Below are positions 44,745-58,000 of a stretch of 64,000 bases of DNA, one piece after another. The stretch is taken from contig JAGFNK010000220.1 of the NCBI GenBank assembly GCA_025769875.1, forward strand, positions 17,555-81,554, read 5' to 3'. Within the stretch, counting starts at the first letter, position 1; each line of letters opens with the position of its first letter. This DNA comes from Russula earlei. Taxonomy: Eukaryota; Basidiomycota; Agaricomycetes; Russulales; Russulaceae. Position numbers and translations under genes: made by a program. Under the pieces are notes generated by a model. That model ran no database searches. It had not been told where the DNA came from and worked only from the letters and a program-made list of their open reading frames with translations.

Positions 44745-46615
44745 TCAGAGCAACAATGAATCATAGCAATAGGTGAGAGTGGAGGGGGACATGCAGGACA
44801 TCCTGCTCAGATTTGCAGTCAATGGCAATGACATCCCACTCTGTGTGACATAGTGGGGTTGAGGAGTCTTGATGAGCAATGGTCGCAAGGTGCAGGCATT
44901 TATGCTGTCTGGATGAGCATGATGGGGAGGCAGGAGTGCAGCCCAGTCTTGCATGGCTGATTGACAGCACAATCCACAAGGGCATGCTGTAGTTCATTGC
45001 ACACATCGAGGCTCTCCTTCAGCTTCATTTACGCATTTCTGAGTTCCTGATGCAGTGCCATGAGCTCTTCGAGGAAGTCATCCCACTCCTGTTCAAGATG
45101 ATCAATCCTTCCCTGGAAATGATGAGAAGTGGCATGGTCATGGGCTTGATATGCAGAGTCCAGTGACTTTTCTTCTTCAGACTTTTCTTCTTCAGACTTT
45201 TCTTCATCATCCATTGTAGCTGTGAGGTGATGCTCCTGCAACTTCTGTCAAAAAAAGCACTGGGACAGATGTGTGATGGTGTGCAGCCTTTCATTGTATC
45301 TCCAAGTCAAAGGCTTATGATGATAAGTCTTTTGGCCACTTCTGCCAAATGGGGACCATGATGTGGACATACAACCACCATGTCTGTAAACAAGAGTTTC
45401 TTTGGCTTTGGACATGTCTGAGAAGGGACCTTGAAATGGAGAGCTGGGACAAGGAGATGGAGTGAATGAAAAACAGTGGCAGCAGGATTTACATATTGAG
45501 CTCCTGCCTGCTCATATGTTCCTGCCACACTTTCTGAGTTATCACTCGAGCCAAATAGATTTGAGCAAGCCAAGCCACTGATTGGCTTGTGGCTAAGTGG
45601 GCTAGTTAGCCACTTGAGCCCACTCGAGCCATGGGCTCAGATCCAAATCAGGCAGGGGTCAGTCATCACAACAGGGCAGTCTTCCCTGCATATGGTAAGA
45701 TCTAAGCAAGATAATTGAAACGAGCTGCCAGATAATAAAATTTCCATTGGTCAATCTGACATAGGCCAAAGGTAGGTGTGTGATGACTTCCAGACTAATA
45801 AGTCTGTTGCAATACAGCAAAGCTCTTGCCAGTCAATTGGCTGATTGAGCTGGTGATTAGAATCATGGACTCTAGGAGTTTCCAGTGTACACACCTCCAC
45901 CTTTGCCCTTGGCAGCAGCTGCAAGCTCCTTATCCTTATCCAGCTGATTCTTTCTGGCTTTCTGGGTGCTGTTCTTCAAATAGACATGTAGATAGTCATG
46001 TACTACCCAGTTGTTCTCAAACTTGATGAGTATTGGAAATTCTGTGGAAGCCTGCCTGACATGATCAATTTTACATTGAACAATTGACAAAATATTGCAC
46101 CAGTTCACAGAGAAGCATACATTTGTCCTTGATTTGAAGGGAATATGGAACTGATGTGTCCAAATATGTGTCTGCCAGAGAGCATACTCTCTCCTGAAAA
46201 GATTTGAGCATGATAATTGCACCCTGCACAAGTTGGTTATACTCTAATTTTAGGGTAGAGTCCACTTTCCCATCTGTGCTCTTGCTCAAGGACATTCTTG
46301 AGTGCGTATCCCCCACGTCCGACATGACCAACCTCTCCTGAGGGCTTGAGTACAAGTGGTGGAGATGGTTTTGTTGGCGTCAATGGTGATGGAGGTGTGG
46401 AGATGGATATTCCACTGGCGTGACTATTTTCTGATGTCAGGAATACATGCATCATGGCATGAGGCAGTGGAGGAACCAACTCTGGACTGAATCAGCACCT
46501 CATTGTTCCCAGCGAGAAGTGAGGGAGGAAGTGGTGATGATGGAAGGGAGGACATATGCAAGGCATGTGGAAAGATAGTAATTAATGTGAAAAGTACTGA
46601 TATTTTAAATAGCAT
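44745..46615 (-). pseudogene. Unassigned gene remnants
   Basis: Minus-strand pieces: 46479-46237 (SGEVGHVGRGGYALKNVLEQ), 46355-46071 (LKLEYNQLVQGAIIMLKSFQ), 46060-45880 (FENNWVVHDYLHVYLKNSTQ then a Lys/Ala-rich end) and 45241-45029 (repeated SEEEK units then DHLEQEWDDFLEELMALHQE, a likely coiled coil). The first three have the look of one decayed protein; I have seen such W-V-x-D-Y-L endings in repetitive Agaricomycete proteins but cannot name the family. 45300-45870 shows no clear gene; 46620-47100 is empty apart from short frames. Confidence 0.35.
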
Positions 46616-47099
46616 CAGCTACCTGGTTTGTTGTTGAAGCTCAGAAATACAACCACTCATGAAGAACAAGGGACAAAACATAATGCAATAGAAGTGTTGT
46701 AGGGCTGCAATGATCCCTGGTTACTGGTCATTTGTTAGAGAGAATAAGAAAAGAAAATGAACACTCAAGAAGATAAAGAGGAAACAACAAAACCCATTAG
46801 GGTACATGACATGCAGAACTGAGACCCATGAAACAAGATTGCCATGAAAATTGATGTACAAGGCATCAATTTGTTCAAGAAGGGATAGCACTGAGGAACA
46901 GTTTCATATTTGGCAGTTAAATCCCACCATATGGAAGTGCATTACACCATAGAATTGCCATCATGCCTGCCTGCTACTGTGCCTACTTTGGCTGGATTGG
47001 CAAACTTGTTGACAATAAGACCAAAAAGTGTCATGGGGAATTTGATGCCTCACAATCTTATCACAATGTGGGATCACACCAGGGGCATGTGAGATGCCA

Positions 47100-48529
47100 T
47101 CAAAGTAGCACCCCAGGATGAATATCACTTATGACTTCCAACCCCAAAACACTGAATTCCTTGGTTGAGCTGAGAAGAGGGCCATTTCTCAAAGCCAGGC
47201 CACACTGTCATTGAAAAGTCAAGCCCTGGCATCACCACCTACCAGAGCATTGCTTAATGTGATCAAAATGCACCAAACCAACATGGAGACAATGTTGGCG
47301 GCCATCAATACACTCTGGTTCCCAGCTGGTTCACTAGGAATGACCATGAAGGAAGGCCTGAAGATGTACTTACAGATGAATATTGAGGATGTGAATGACT
47401 TGAAAGGAGCACTCCTTGCTGACACAGGCAAGTTGGTCTCAACATGGAGGATAATTAGTGCAGAGCCACCAAGTGAGGATCTCAGCTGTGGACATATGCA
47501 CACACTGATGTTAGCAACAGATGAATTCATTCACAGCTTGGCAGAATGTGACTCACTCCTACTGTGAAGTCTGTTTGAACTGCTTGTCCAGGACACTCTG
47601 GACCACTCAACTCAAAAGTTGAGCAACATCAGGCTCAAATCACTTAAGGAGGTCTTCAGAAAGTCAAGGGCCAGCTTGTCAAATACCAATGAGCAGATCC
47701 TCTGAACCTTTCCAAGCGACATTAGGGTTGCTTGGAAATTGCTTGGAGTCCCAAAGACTATCAGGTATGCATGCTGCCCAGCATGTAGCTCCACATATCC
47801 TTCACGAGATGAAGATGGAATTGCAGTTTATCCATATGATTGCACCAGTGAGCCATGTCAAGTTCAAGGTAGATTTGACCTCCTCAGAGTGGGGTCGACA
47901 CTGGATGGGAAGAGCATTGGCATACCTAAGTGTCCCTTTGTTATGCAAGACTTCCATGACTTTGTAGCATGCCTGTTGTCCAGACCAAGGGTAGAGGCTG
48001 CAATTAAACAATCTTGAGAGCATGTGCGCACTGGGACTGTCGATGATATCATCATTGCAGATGGTGTCAGGGCAATCAAAGGGCCAGACGGCATACCATT
48101 CCTCTCTGGTGGACAACATGATGAACTTCACCTATTGTGGTGTCTCTCTGTGGATTTCTTCAACCCATATCATAATAAGATCGCTGGGAAGGTTGCATCT
48201 GTGGGTTCCATAGTCCTGTCCTGCCTCCTATTGCCACCAGACATGCAGCATAAACATGAAAACCTCTGCCTTGTTGGCATCATCCCTGGGCCTTGTGAGC
48301 CTTCAGGTGAGGAAATTGACCAGTTCTTTTGTCCCCTTGTTGAAGTCATGAAGGAATCCTGGGCACATGGAGAAATATACAAGATGCATGATTATCCTTA
48401 TGGCCAACTTGTCCATTCAGCAATTGCCCTCTCAATAAATGACCTGCCAATGGCTTGGAAGATCATGGGTATTTCAAACTTCATTGATAGGAATACCACA
48501 AAAGAGGAGGATCTCATGGAGCATGTGCA
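47100..48529 (+). pseudogene. Tnp2-type (CACTA) transposase fragment
   Basis: Plus-strand pieces in order: 47211-47567 (helical N-terminus), YACCPACSSTYPSRDEDGIA with CxxC (47760-47815), VMQDFHDFVACLLSRPRVEA (47940-47995) and LLWCLSVDFFNPYHNKI ... CLLLPPDMQHKHENLCLVGI then IPGPCEPSGEEIDQF (48125-48330). The VDFFNP / CLxLPxxxRxKxEN / GIIPGPxEP series is characteristic of the Tnp2 transposase family in basidiomycetes. Stops at 47565, near 47703 and 48015 break it. It ends at 48529 where a D-type LTR begins; the catalytic remainder is missing. Confidence 0.7.
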
Positions 48530-49219
48530 TGTCAAGACTCACTGTTGAACAATCCAGTTCAAGAGCAAGGGATAAGTTCAAAGATGAGTCAATAGATGTC
48601 CAAGATGGCATGGGCAAGGAGGAATGTCCAGAGCAGTAACAAGTACCAAAGAGGTATGGTTACTGGTAGTGTCGAGCAATTATACAGGGAAGAGGCCAGA
48701 ATGATCACAAGGGGACAGTCCTTAAAGGAGTATCCCAGGAATAGTGAGTGCTGTTAACAAATGGACAGTCTGAAGACTGTCCGTTACTTTATTGAGTGCT
48801 TATATACTACAAGAGAACTGCCTAATAGGGAACAAGTCATAACCTTGTTATCAAGCACAATAGACAGATGAGTAAGAAGTTGGAGTATGCTTACTGAGCA
48901 TGCTTGGTCATGCTCAGTAAGCTGCTGAGTAAAAAGGCTTCTATTGATGAGTAAGAGCCTTTACTGTCCATGTGTTCACTGCTTTAGTACACATGTGAAG
49001 CACCTGATTCATTTACAGTTAGTTAGTTTAGGGCCAGTCATTTGAGGACTTGTAGTTTGGTGCAGGGAATAGAGTTGCCTATAAGGTCCCTTATATAGTT
49101 CTATTAGGGTCCTTAGAGTCGACCCTAATACTTCTATTAAGGTCCTTAGTACTGATTTATATTTCGTTCTATGGTTATTAGAGTTAGTCTAATAATGTGT
49201 TGCAGGGTCTTTAGTATTG
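48530..49219 (-). repeat. Partial D-type LTR, outer end of left arm
   Basis: Matches 39436-40651 (without its insert) from TGTCAAGACTC to about GGGTCTTTAGTAT; the last ~290 bp of the LTR are absent. Retains the TATA and self-primer motif (TGGACAGTCT near 48760). Confidence 0.85.
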
Positions 49220-49285
49220 TGTTATTGTCGTTTTCATGTGACCTTGCACTTGCCATTTTTGGATGTCATTTCGAGTGCGAAATTA

Positions 49286-49880
49286 AAACTGCTATATCTC
49301 AACAGTTTCTTAACAGATTGCCTTGAAACTTTGACAGCAGAACATTATATACTGTATCTATGTGCAGCTAAAATATGGGAGCCTAATATTTAGTTCTTGA
49401 AATGTCGATTTTCAGGTGCTGACATGAGTGCAAAACTTTGAACTGCCATATCTCAACTGTTTCTGAATCAATTGACTTGGAACTTCGACAGTGGGATCTC
49501 ATGTACTGTATCTAGGTGCAGCCCAAGAGTTGGGGTCTAATTCTCTGTTCTTGAAGTTTTGATTTTTGGGTGCAATCTGAGTGTGAAATTTCGAACTGCC
49601 ATATCTCAACCATTTCTCAATGGATTGCCTTGAAACTTGGACAGTGGGATCTCATGTAATGTGTCTAGGTGCAGCCAAAGAGTTGGTGTCTAATTATCAG
49701 TTCTTGAAGTTTCGATTTTTGGGTGCCCATCTGTGTGCGATTTTTCGAACTGTCATATCTCAACCATTTCTCGATGGATTGCCTTGAAACTTGGACAGTA
49801 GAACCTCATGTACTGTATCCAGAGGCAGCCAAATAATTGGTTTCACTCGTTGAATTTTCATGTTTTGGGGTGCTGATCCC
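49286..49880. repeat. Tandem repeat, about four 154-bp units
   Basis: The core AACTGCCATATCTCAAC recurs at about 49286, 49441, 49594 and 49748. Each unit also carries a GCCTTGAAACTT(G)GACAG box and a TACTGTATCTA(G)GTGCAGCC box. The mirror array in the right arm (about 59590-60070) has three units. Confidence 0.8.
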
Positions 49881-50099
49881 AAGCATGATAAAATTACATT
49901 ATCCCTACAGCTGAGCACATGATATGGTACAACTATTTATGAAGTAGCACGCAAGAAGGGCATGTTCATGGGACCGGACGAGGACTGATGGAAGAGCGAT
50001 AAGACAAAATCGAAACGATGATGCGAGGCGTGTGTCAAGGCAGTGATTGCAATCGCGTGTGAATGGGCGAGGCAAGGCAATGGTGGGCTGCGAGCCCTC

Positions 50100-50620
50100 G
50101 AGTACAGCGGCGGCAAACAATGACAAATGATGGGGGGGTGGCTCGGTAGGTCGGAGCAATGTGGTGAGCGACAGTGTGCTGCTGTTGGGCACCTTTTGGC
50201 ATTTCTCGTGCATGATGCGGCATTCGCGCACTATGATCGTCGCATTTCACACCGCTTACCCCTCTCACACTTCAAAAAATGCAGCTTTTTATTATGCGAG
50301 CCATCAGGAAATGTCTTCCATATGTGGTGTGTCATACTTACCTGAAACCAGGAAATTGCTGTTGACCCTTGCACATGAAAGCTTGCTCCATTCACCTGGC
50401 TCATCCACAACATAACCCTCAAAATAGAGCTGAAGGTTCCCTTCACCGACCGTGGGAAGCTTTCCCTGGTCCTGTCCAACAACGGAAGAGGTGAACGTGA
50501 GTGGCGGTGTTCAAGTTTCAAACTGTCAGCGGCTGGCAGCGTGTGAGCCAGCAGAGCGGTGACTGGAGGAAGGATGAGTTTTGTACATATGGCAGGGAGA
50601 AATAACATTGCATACCTTCA
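50100..50620. other. Conserved unassigned frames, left arm
   Basis: Frames here are kept in both arms (mirror 58860-59450). On the plus strand of the left arm 50445-50610 and on the plus strand of the right arm 58975-59125 various frames stay open; in the right arm LQLYFEGYVVDEPGEWSKLS ends at a GTAAGTATG donor. This could be a second captured exon. I do not recognise a family. Confidence 0.3.
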
Positions 50621-50778
50621 TCGTTTTGTCAACTTTTCATTTTGCTCTCCCACACAGTGTACCACAGTATTGTATGTGTGTGGTCTCAAGCGAGACCTGG
50701 AACTTGCATGTCACGGGTTCCCTCCTCTGCAGCAAGTTCAGATGCATGCCGATGGGCATGTCCAAGCAGGCATCTCAC

Positions 50779-51167
50779 ATAAAGGATAAAGAGTGGATCT
50801 TCCGCTGACAAGATATCTGGTGTGCAGAAATTGAGGACCCACGTCATCTCCTCGTGCCACCACTTGTCACGGCCCTGCATCCACGGAACTTCCTTCCCTG
50901 TGCGCCTAAGAACAAGGATGTGCTCAATGTGCAGGCAGACCTTGAGTGCCGAATTGACTATTGCTTTGGTTGCAATAGTCTTCCCACTGCGACGCCCTTC
51001 GTCAGCAATAAGGAGGACGCAGCTCTGGCAGTCATTGATACGGTCATGATGCGCCTCTGCAGAGAAGCCAGCGAACACAACAGAGTGGACGGCACCGATG
51101 AGCGCTACACGTGAGGAGGGCAGCGACCGCTTGCCATGCCATAGGAAGGGAGATAGAGACGGCATTG
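50779..51167 (-). pseudogene. Acetyl-CoA synthetase exon fragment, left arm
   Basis: Minus-strand peptide [15 protein letters not shown]..., then after a 1-nt frame change [60 protein letters not shown] and [10 protein letters not shown]. This is the region of acetyl-CoA synthetase just before the AMP-binding TSGSTGKPKG motif. A splice donor GTGAGA (sense, 50778-50773) follows FILY, so a genomic piece with exon/intron border was captured. The adenylation motif itself is missing. Confidence 0.78.
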
Positions 51168-52050
51168 CCTTAATTGATGCCAAGAAATTTTCACTACATT
51201 GGCAACACTAGAAGTTTTGTGTGGCAGCTCAGCATAGGGATCTGTTGGGCTCATTGGCTTTGTAAATGATAGCGGTCTGGGAGAGATGAGTGATCAGACA
51301 TGGAGATACCCGGAAATGGCTCTTGATCAACCATAATCTATGACGGTACGGACCTTGTTGGGATGTTTGAATGCCTAACAGTCTACACTGTTGTATGACA
51401 CATTCAGACCTACGGGGATGAGGCAACATGAGGGGTAGTGTGGGGCGTATTACTTATGTCAGCAGCGTCTCTGGCACTGGCGGTGTGGAGGCTGTTTCTG
51501 CTCCTCCTGAGGTGGCGAGTGACTAAGCTCAGGTCCGGGGCCTTCTTGGACAATGTGTGTTGCATGAGACTAAAACGACAGTTGGGGTTGAGACCAAGAT
51601 GGTAGTATGGATGAGCTCAGGTGACAGCTGCGAGTGAGACTGAAGCGGTGGAAGAAGCCAGATGAAGCTGACATTGTAGGGGCTGGCTGGACTAAAGTAA
51701 CGGCGGCTAGAGGGGACAATGAGGAGGCTGAGACTGCAGCGACTGGGACTGAGACAGCAAGGCGGCACATGTGGCCAACAGAATGGCCAACAGAACTGAA
51801 ACGACTAGACGGCAGACGAAGCAGGTGTGGATGGATGAGAGGCGGCAGTGGGCAGGACAGGGGCCGTGATGGCAACGACTTGGCAAGGCTAAGAATGGAG
51901 CAGCTGATGAAGCTATGACAGGGGTTGATGGTGGATGAGGGCAGAGGGGACTGGCAGCGGTGGTAATTGGGGAGTCCAACTCCGACTCTGAGACAGTCGA
52001 GATGTCTTTGTTCCCAAAGAGGAAATTTTTTCAACAAACCCATCACTGCC

Positions 52051-53509
52051 ATGGCTAAAGGCAAAGCAGTCTCAGAAGAAGTGCAATGGATCATCATTCA
52101 TCTCAACACAACCATGTCTGTGGAGGAAATTTTCCATGTATACAGATGTAAGTGAGTGAAAAGTGAAAGAGATCATCGCCAACTTCAAGCAAAATGGTGG
52201 TGTCAAACTTTCCTGCCACTCAAAACCTCAACTCCATCGGACACTTTGTGACTATGATGTTGAGGTATGTGGCCCAAAATCTGTACTAGCAGGCATTTTT
52301 ATTGAAATTGGACCCATACAGCACCTGCTCACAACTCTGAATAGCATGCCAGATCTCTTTCTTGATGAGTTGCGTATGGAACTGTTAGAGACATGTGGGG
52401 TGTTGGTATCAGTGTCAATGATATGGAGGACACTTATCAAGGCTGGCTTTAGTATGAAGAAGGTATGCACTTTCCGTTATGTACATTTCAAACTTCTGAT
52501 ACACGATGGATAGCTCTCATGCACTGCACTTGAGCATAGTGAAGAAAAGCGAGCTGCATTTGCTGCACGTATCGGAACCTATTATCCAAATCAGCTTGTC
52601 TTTGTGGATGAGAGTTCTGTTGATCGCCGAACAACATACCATGGACAAGCTTGGGCTGTTCGTGGCAGGAAAGCCACACGCAAGGCATTTTTCTGTCGAG
52701 GACAACGGTGCATGACATGCAATCCATAAATGCCATGTAACTCATGATTTTCATGTGCCAGATATTCTGTCCTTCCTGCGTTATCTCTCAATGATGGTAT
52801 CATACATTGTGACGTTGTTGAAGGCTCTTTTGATACTGAGCTTTTCTACACATTCATCAATCACCTCTTGGATCATATGCAGCCATTTCCAGCCCCAATT
52901 CAGTCATTGTTATGGACAATTGTTGAATTCACAAACACCCTGCCATTATAGAGTTTATTGAATCCCGGTAAATTCTATTCATATTTATTGACAGTGTTGA
53001 CACTCCTGTTCATATTTAGGGGTATGGGTGTCGACTTTCTGCCGCCCTACTCCCCTGATTATAACCCAATTGAGCTGGCATTTTCTGCAATGAAGTACCA
53101 CCTTTGCTGTAATGGAGAATACGTTCGAAGCCAAAGACAAATTCCTGACATGCCTACGAATGAACTGCCTCAGTCACTCATGGGCTATCCATATGGCTTC
53201 TTCCCTCCGTCATACCATCCCTCTCATTCTTGGTTCCTTCCAAATCAATTGCCACCTCCCAATCTGATTTCAGGGCTCCCACCTCTCCCAAACCCTGTTC
53301 TGGCAAAGACCAAGGTCCCAAGGATAGGCCCTTGGCTTGAGTACTGCAACATGCACCGTGATTGTCAAGGGGAAGACTTTAGCAAGCATGCGGACAAGTT
53401 CGACAAAGAGGGTTATTGTCGCATCAACCAGCTTGTTAGAGACTGTATGTCTGAGGAGAAGCTATCGAATTGGCTCAATATTGGGAAGGATGGTTGGCTG
53501 ACTGACTGA
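52051..53509 (+). pseudogene. DDE transposase remnant joined to a SAM-like domain
   Basis: N-terminal helix-turn-helix (VSEEVQWIIIHLNTTMSVEE), FLDELRMELLETCGVLVSVS and WRTLIKAGFSMKK (52345-52460), catalytic D in QLVFVDESSVDRRTTYHGQA (52590-52650), second D in MDN near 52915, and GVDFLPPYSPDYNPIELAFS with the E at 53030-53090. This is the Tc1/mariner-like DDE_3 type common in Agaricomycetes, with several frame changes. From about 53125 the last frame continues without a stop into QSLMGYPYGFFPPSY and a SAM-like domain (GPWLEYCNMHRDCQGEDFSK), ending at TGA 53507-53509. The join is probably an insertion or fusion. Confidence 0.72.
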
Positions 53510-55070
53510 CATGGCTGACTTAGACATGGGATTGTTATGAGCACACTACTTATTATTATGGTGCAACTTGCTCTTGTACAGTACAGTCCCTCCTTACAAC
53601 TTTGGTATATAAGCATGATCTTCTCTCCAAAAGCAACGTAAATTCTATTCAAACCTGGAGCATGCAAACCCAGAGCATGCAGTCGTGCACGTTGAATACA
53701 CGCACTCCCTCTCCCTTTCTCCCTCACCTTTCTCACTCACCCTCACTCCTTGCCCTGCCTTCCTTTCCTTCCCTCCCTCTTCTCTTCCGGTCTACCTTCC
53801 CTTTGGGTGAATGCCCATACTCAACGCAGCCAAACTGACACCACAAGGTCATTATACCCTTCACTTCTTCTGGATCAACTCTCCTGGGTCTAGCAGGAAT
53901 GATGTGATAAAGGTCTGATTACAGCAGGGATACTCACAGTGTGGACCCCTCCCGTCTACCTCTCTTCCTGTTGTCTCGCAAACGTTAGCCTGGGTTTGTG
54001 ATGCCAAATTTCATCCTCAACTCTTTCCATCTGAAAGTTCCCACCGCATATTTCTGTTCACAGTTCGGGACACCTGCCTCTCCTCTGCCATGCGTTCTTT
54101 CATGCCATGATTGATCTTTATCGCCTCATATTTCTTGTTGCAGGCCATCCAGCCCTTCGCCTCCATTGCAAGACATCTCCGACTCCCAGATTACCACTAC
54201 ACCCAGTCTTACCCATCGTCATTGCCCCAGCCTCAACCCCTCAGCCCTATCCATCCTCCCCTCTTCCCCATCCACCATCAACCCTGCATCTGTTGCACCT
54301 GCCATATCCTTATCGTCAGCCATCATAGCTTCGTCAGCTGCTCCATTCTTAGCCTTGCCAAGTCATCACCATCATGGCCCCTGTCCTGCCCACTGCCGCC
54401 TCTCGTCCATCCACACCTGCTTCGTCCGCCGTCTAGTCGTTTCAGTTCTGTTGGCCATTCTGTTGGCCACATGTGCCGCCTTGCTGTCTCAGTCCCAGTC
54501 GCTGCAGTCTCAGCCTCCTCGTTGTCCCCTCTAGCCGCCGTTACCTTAGTCCAGCCAGCCCCTACAATGTCAGCTTCATCTGGCTTCTTCCACCACTTCA
54601 GTCTCACTCGCAGCTGTCACCTGAGCTCATCCATACTACCATCTTGGTCTCAACCCCAACTGTCGTTTTAGTCTCATGCAACACACATTGTCCAAGAAGG
54701 CCCCGGACCTGAGCTTAGTCACTCGCCACCTCAGGAGGAGCAGAAACAGCCTCCACATCACCATTGCCAGAGACGCTGCTGACATAAGTAATATGCCCCA
54801 CACCACCCCTCATGTTGCCTCATCCCCGTAGGTCTGAATGTGTCATACAACAGTGTAGACTGTTAGGCATTCAAACATCCCAACAAGGTCCGTACCGTCA
54901 TAGATTATGGTTGATCAAGAGCCATTTCCGGGTATCTCCATGTCTGATCACTCATCTCTCCCAGACCGCTATCATTCACAAAGCCAATGAGCCCAACAGA
55001 TCCCTATGCTGAGCTGCCACACAAAACTTCTAGTGTTGCCAATGTAGTGAAAATTTCTTGGCATCAATTA

Positions 55071-58000
55071 TTGCCGTTTTCAGCGCACTTGGCGGAGCTT
55101 GAATTCCACCCAAATCAGCGCAGAAACCCCCTCAAACATGCGGGATGAATATCTCCCTCAAAACAGCTTCAATTTATATGAACTTTATTGTCCCTGAATC
55201 GCCTGAATGAGGGCTAGGCAGCCCTATTGTTTTCATGAGATTTGAGTGAGAATTGGTGGAGCTGGACTCAAGCCACCTCCACATGTGTATTAGATGAATT
55301 ACAACTCAAAATCATGGTCTATATCTATTATTTTTCCCTCATGTTGTACCCATGGGCTGTCTTGAGGCAGCCCCATAGTGTTTTTGACTCAAGTGTTGTG
55401 GTGTGCAACATTATTTCCAGTGCAATTGGAGTCGCGGCCAGCCACTCATCACCCCTCTCGCCTCTCGATTCTGACCATCCTTCTTGTTTTTCACAGACAG
55501 AGGAGTGGGTTGCAAAGAGGGGTCCTATTCTGAACTCTTTCTACTACAGAGTAGCTAGGGTGTTTTTATATACAGGAGTCGTCTCCATTGCAGGTGGTGG
55601 CAGCAGGTGTGGACGAGGAGCGAAGGTGTAGGCAGGGAGCATGAGTTCGTAGATAGAGATGTAGGTGGTGAGGACTCGAGAAAGAGGATGCGTGGGGCGG
55701 CTTGCGCGGGGGTGGGATCTGTTGTCTTGCGGCGGCGGTGGCGGGGTCGTCTCCACTGCAGGTGTCGGCAGCAGACGTGGGCGAGAGCGCGCGAATGGAT
55801 GGGGAGGCGATGTGGGAGGCGGCGTGCGGTGTGCTGTTGGTGTCGGCCACTGCTTCTCCTGCTGCTGCGGCGGCGTGGCGGCAGCTTCTGCTCCTGTTGT
55901 GGCATGTCATGGCTAAGTTCGTGGCCGAGGCCTTCTTGGTCTTCTGGGGTGGTGCTGGTGGCAAGGGGTTGCGACGGTGCAGCGGTGCTGGTGTTGCGCA
56001 AAACTACTAAAGCAGCGGCTGTGACTGAGAAGACTGAGGCTGAGACTGAGAAGGTGGCGGCGGACTGAGCTGGTGCGACGGTAGAGGCGGACGGGGCGGA
56101 GGCGATGACTGAGGGCAACGCAGGGGCGACGGCGGCTGTGGCTGACAAGGGCGTGGCGGCGGTGGCTTGTGAGACGGTGGTGGAGGTGGCGGCATGTGGC
56201 GCTAAGACGTCGGTGGCTGAGGCTGAGGCTATGGTGGCGGCTGATGAGACTAAGGCGGCTGGCAAGGCTAAGAGTGTGGTGGCGGCAGTTGACTGATCTG
56301 AAGCTGGGGCGACGGAGACAGCTGGCAAAACTAGGGGCACGGTGGCGGTGGCTGAGACTGAGAAGGCTGAGGCTGAGGGCAGGGTGGAGACGGCGGCGGC
56401 TGGCGATGCTGGTGCTATGACGGACTGGGCTGAACTGACGAGTACGGGCGAGGCTAAGATGGAGACTGATGCGAAGTCGGCGGCTGGCACGACTGAGGCT
56501 ACTGTGGCGATGGACGAGACGGTGCGTAAAGAGTTGTGTGGCTTGTTCATCAACCGTCCACCTGTCCACTCCTACTCCAGGACGACGACAGGGCATTCTT
56601 CCCTGGCTGCTCACCATACCTTGCTCTACCCCTCCATTTCAACCCCCTAAACCCTCATGGGCTTGAAGCAACGTGCTTCAAAATGCCAGCCTGCACTGAC
56701 ACGTACTACTGGCCAAAGGAAGGCTGCCCGAAAAAAAACTGGTGGAAATGAAAGTGACAGCTCAGGCACTCCCACTCGACCGAAGCGATCACAACCACGA
56801 GCTCAGGCTTCCAAGACATCCCTTCCTGCTATTGATGAGGATGGGGAGGAAGAGTCCTATGCCTATGTAAATGCAGAAGCCTGGGAACTCACTACAGCAC
56901 AAACGCACAGACCACAAGACATGCAAAGTTGTCGCAAAGGCGCACGGCCTCGATGTAGACTCACCCACACAGCTATATGGCTGGCCGCAAATCGCTTACA
57001 AGAGTACATATGTGCTTATTCCTTTTGTGCCATCTCCTCTTTGTCCTCACATCATCATCATCGTTGCCGCCAGCACGCCACCCTTGCCCCCATCAACCGC
57101 CGCACACCCTCGCCCTCAACACCCCCACCTTCACCATGCACTGACGAGTCCCAACGCACAGCCGAAGAGCCCCGTACCATGCCACCGTCTTCGTTGCCAT
57201 TGGACAGTGTTGCTACTGTACATTTTGGTATGTTTTTCTCCCCTTTTTTACTAGACTCTCATTTTGTTAGTCAGAGATCTGCACGCCGCCTATGCGTCCA
57301 TTTCCCAGCCTGCCGCCGTCTTCCCTCTCCCTTTCTACTTCCACGCCCCCTCGCTCCTCTCCCTCGCATCTGCCATCCAAGTTCTCCAATCATCCCACCC
57401 GCAATCGCGTTCGGCAGTGCCATCAGCGCCCAAGTGACCACCCACCAGCACTCTCCCTATCCCCCCTCCAGCCTCTCCTTTGCATCGTCTCCCCCTCCTC
57501 GTGTCGCGACTCGACCACACCCCTCGTCACCACACCTGGCCTCAGCCATCCTTCACAAATCTCCACACGCCACTACCACAGCCGCTGGAGACCACGACTC
57601 GATACCTCGCGTCGTCCAGCTTCGGTCCCCTTCTCACGTCTAGATTTCCTTTCATATGACTGTCTTTTGTGCTTTTCCTGTCCCTTAGCCTTAGTTCTAA
57701 CCTGTATCTGCTACCATGTTGAATAAAGTTGCCCTGTTGTTCCCTTATCATCTGTGTGAACCTGAGTGCAGTCGAATGAACAAACGCGTTCTCGCATTCC
57801 CGCTAGGTGCTCCTCCTCTTTGGAGCTTCAGTCTTATGAAGTCATTCTGCATTCTTGGACACACTTCACCGCCCCATGGGCTCAGGTGTGCACTTCCTGG
57901 GGGGGCTCCTTCCCGGCACACGACCGTGCTACTGTCACACAATATGAGGGAAACGACATTGCACACCGCAACATTTGAGTCAAAAACACTATGGGGCTGC

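Noticed and set aside
50686..50778. Extension of the ACS fragment beyond FILY (VRCLLGHAH...)
   Set aside because: It begins exactly at a GTGAGA donor and does not match the enzyme; it is intron sequence read through.
55555..56553. A 332-codon Ala/Ser/Val-rich ORF on the minus strand
   Set aside because: It is the shadow of degenerate GAGACTGAGGCT-like repeats; composition only, no domain.
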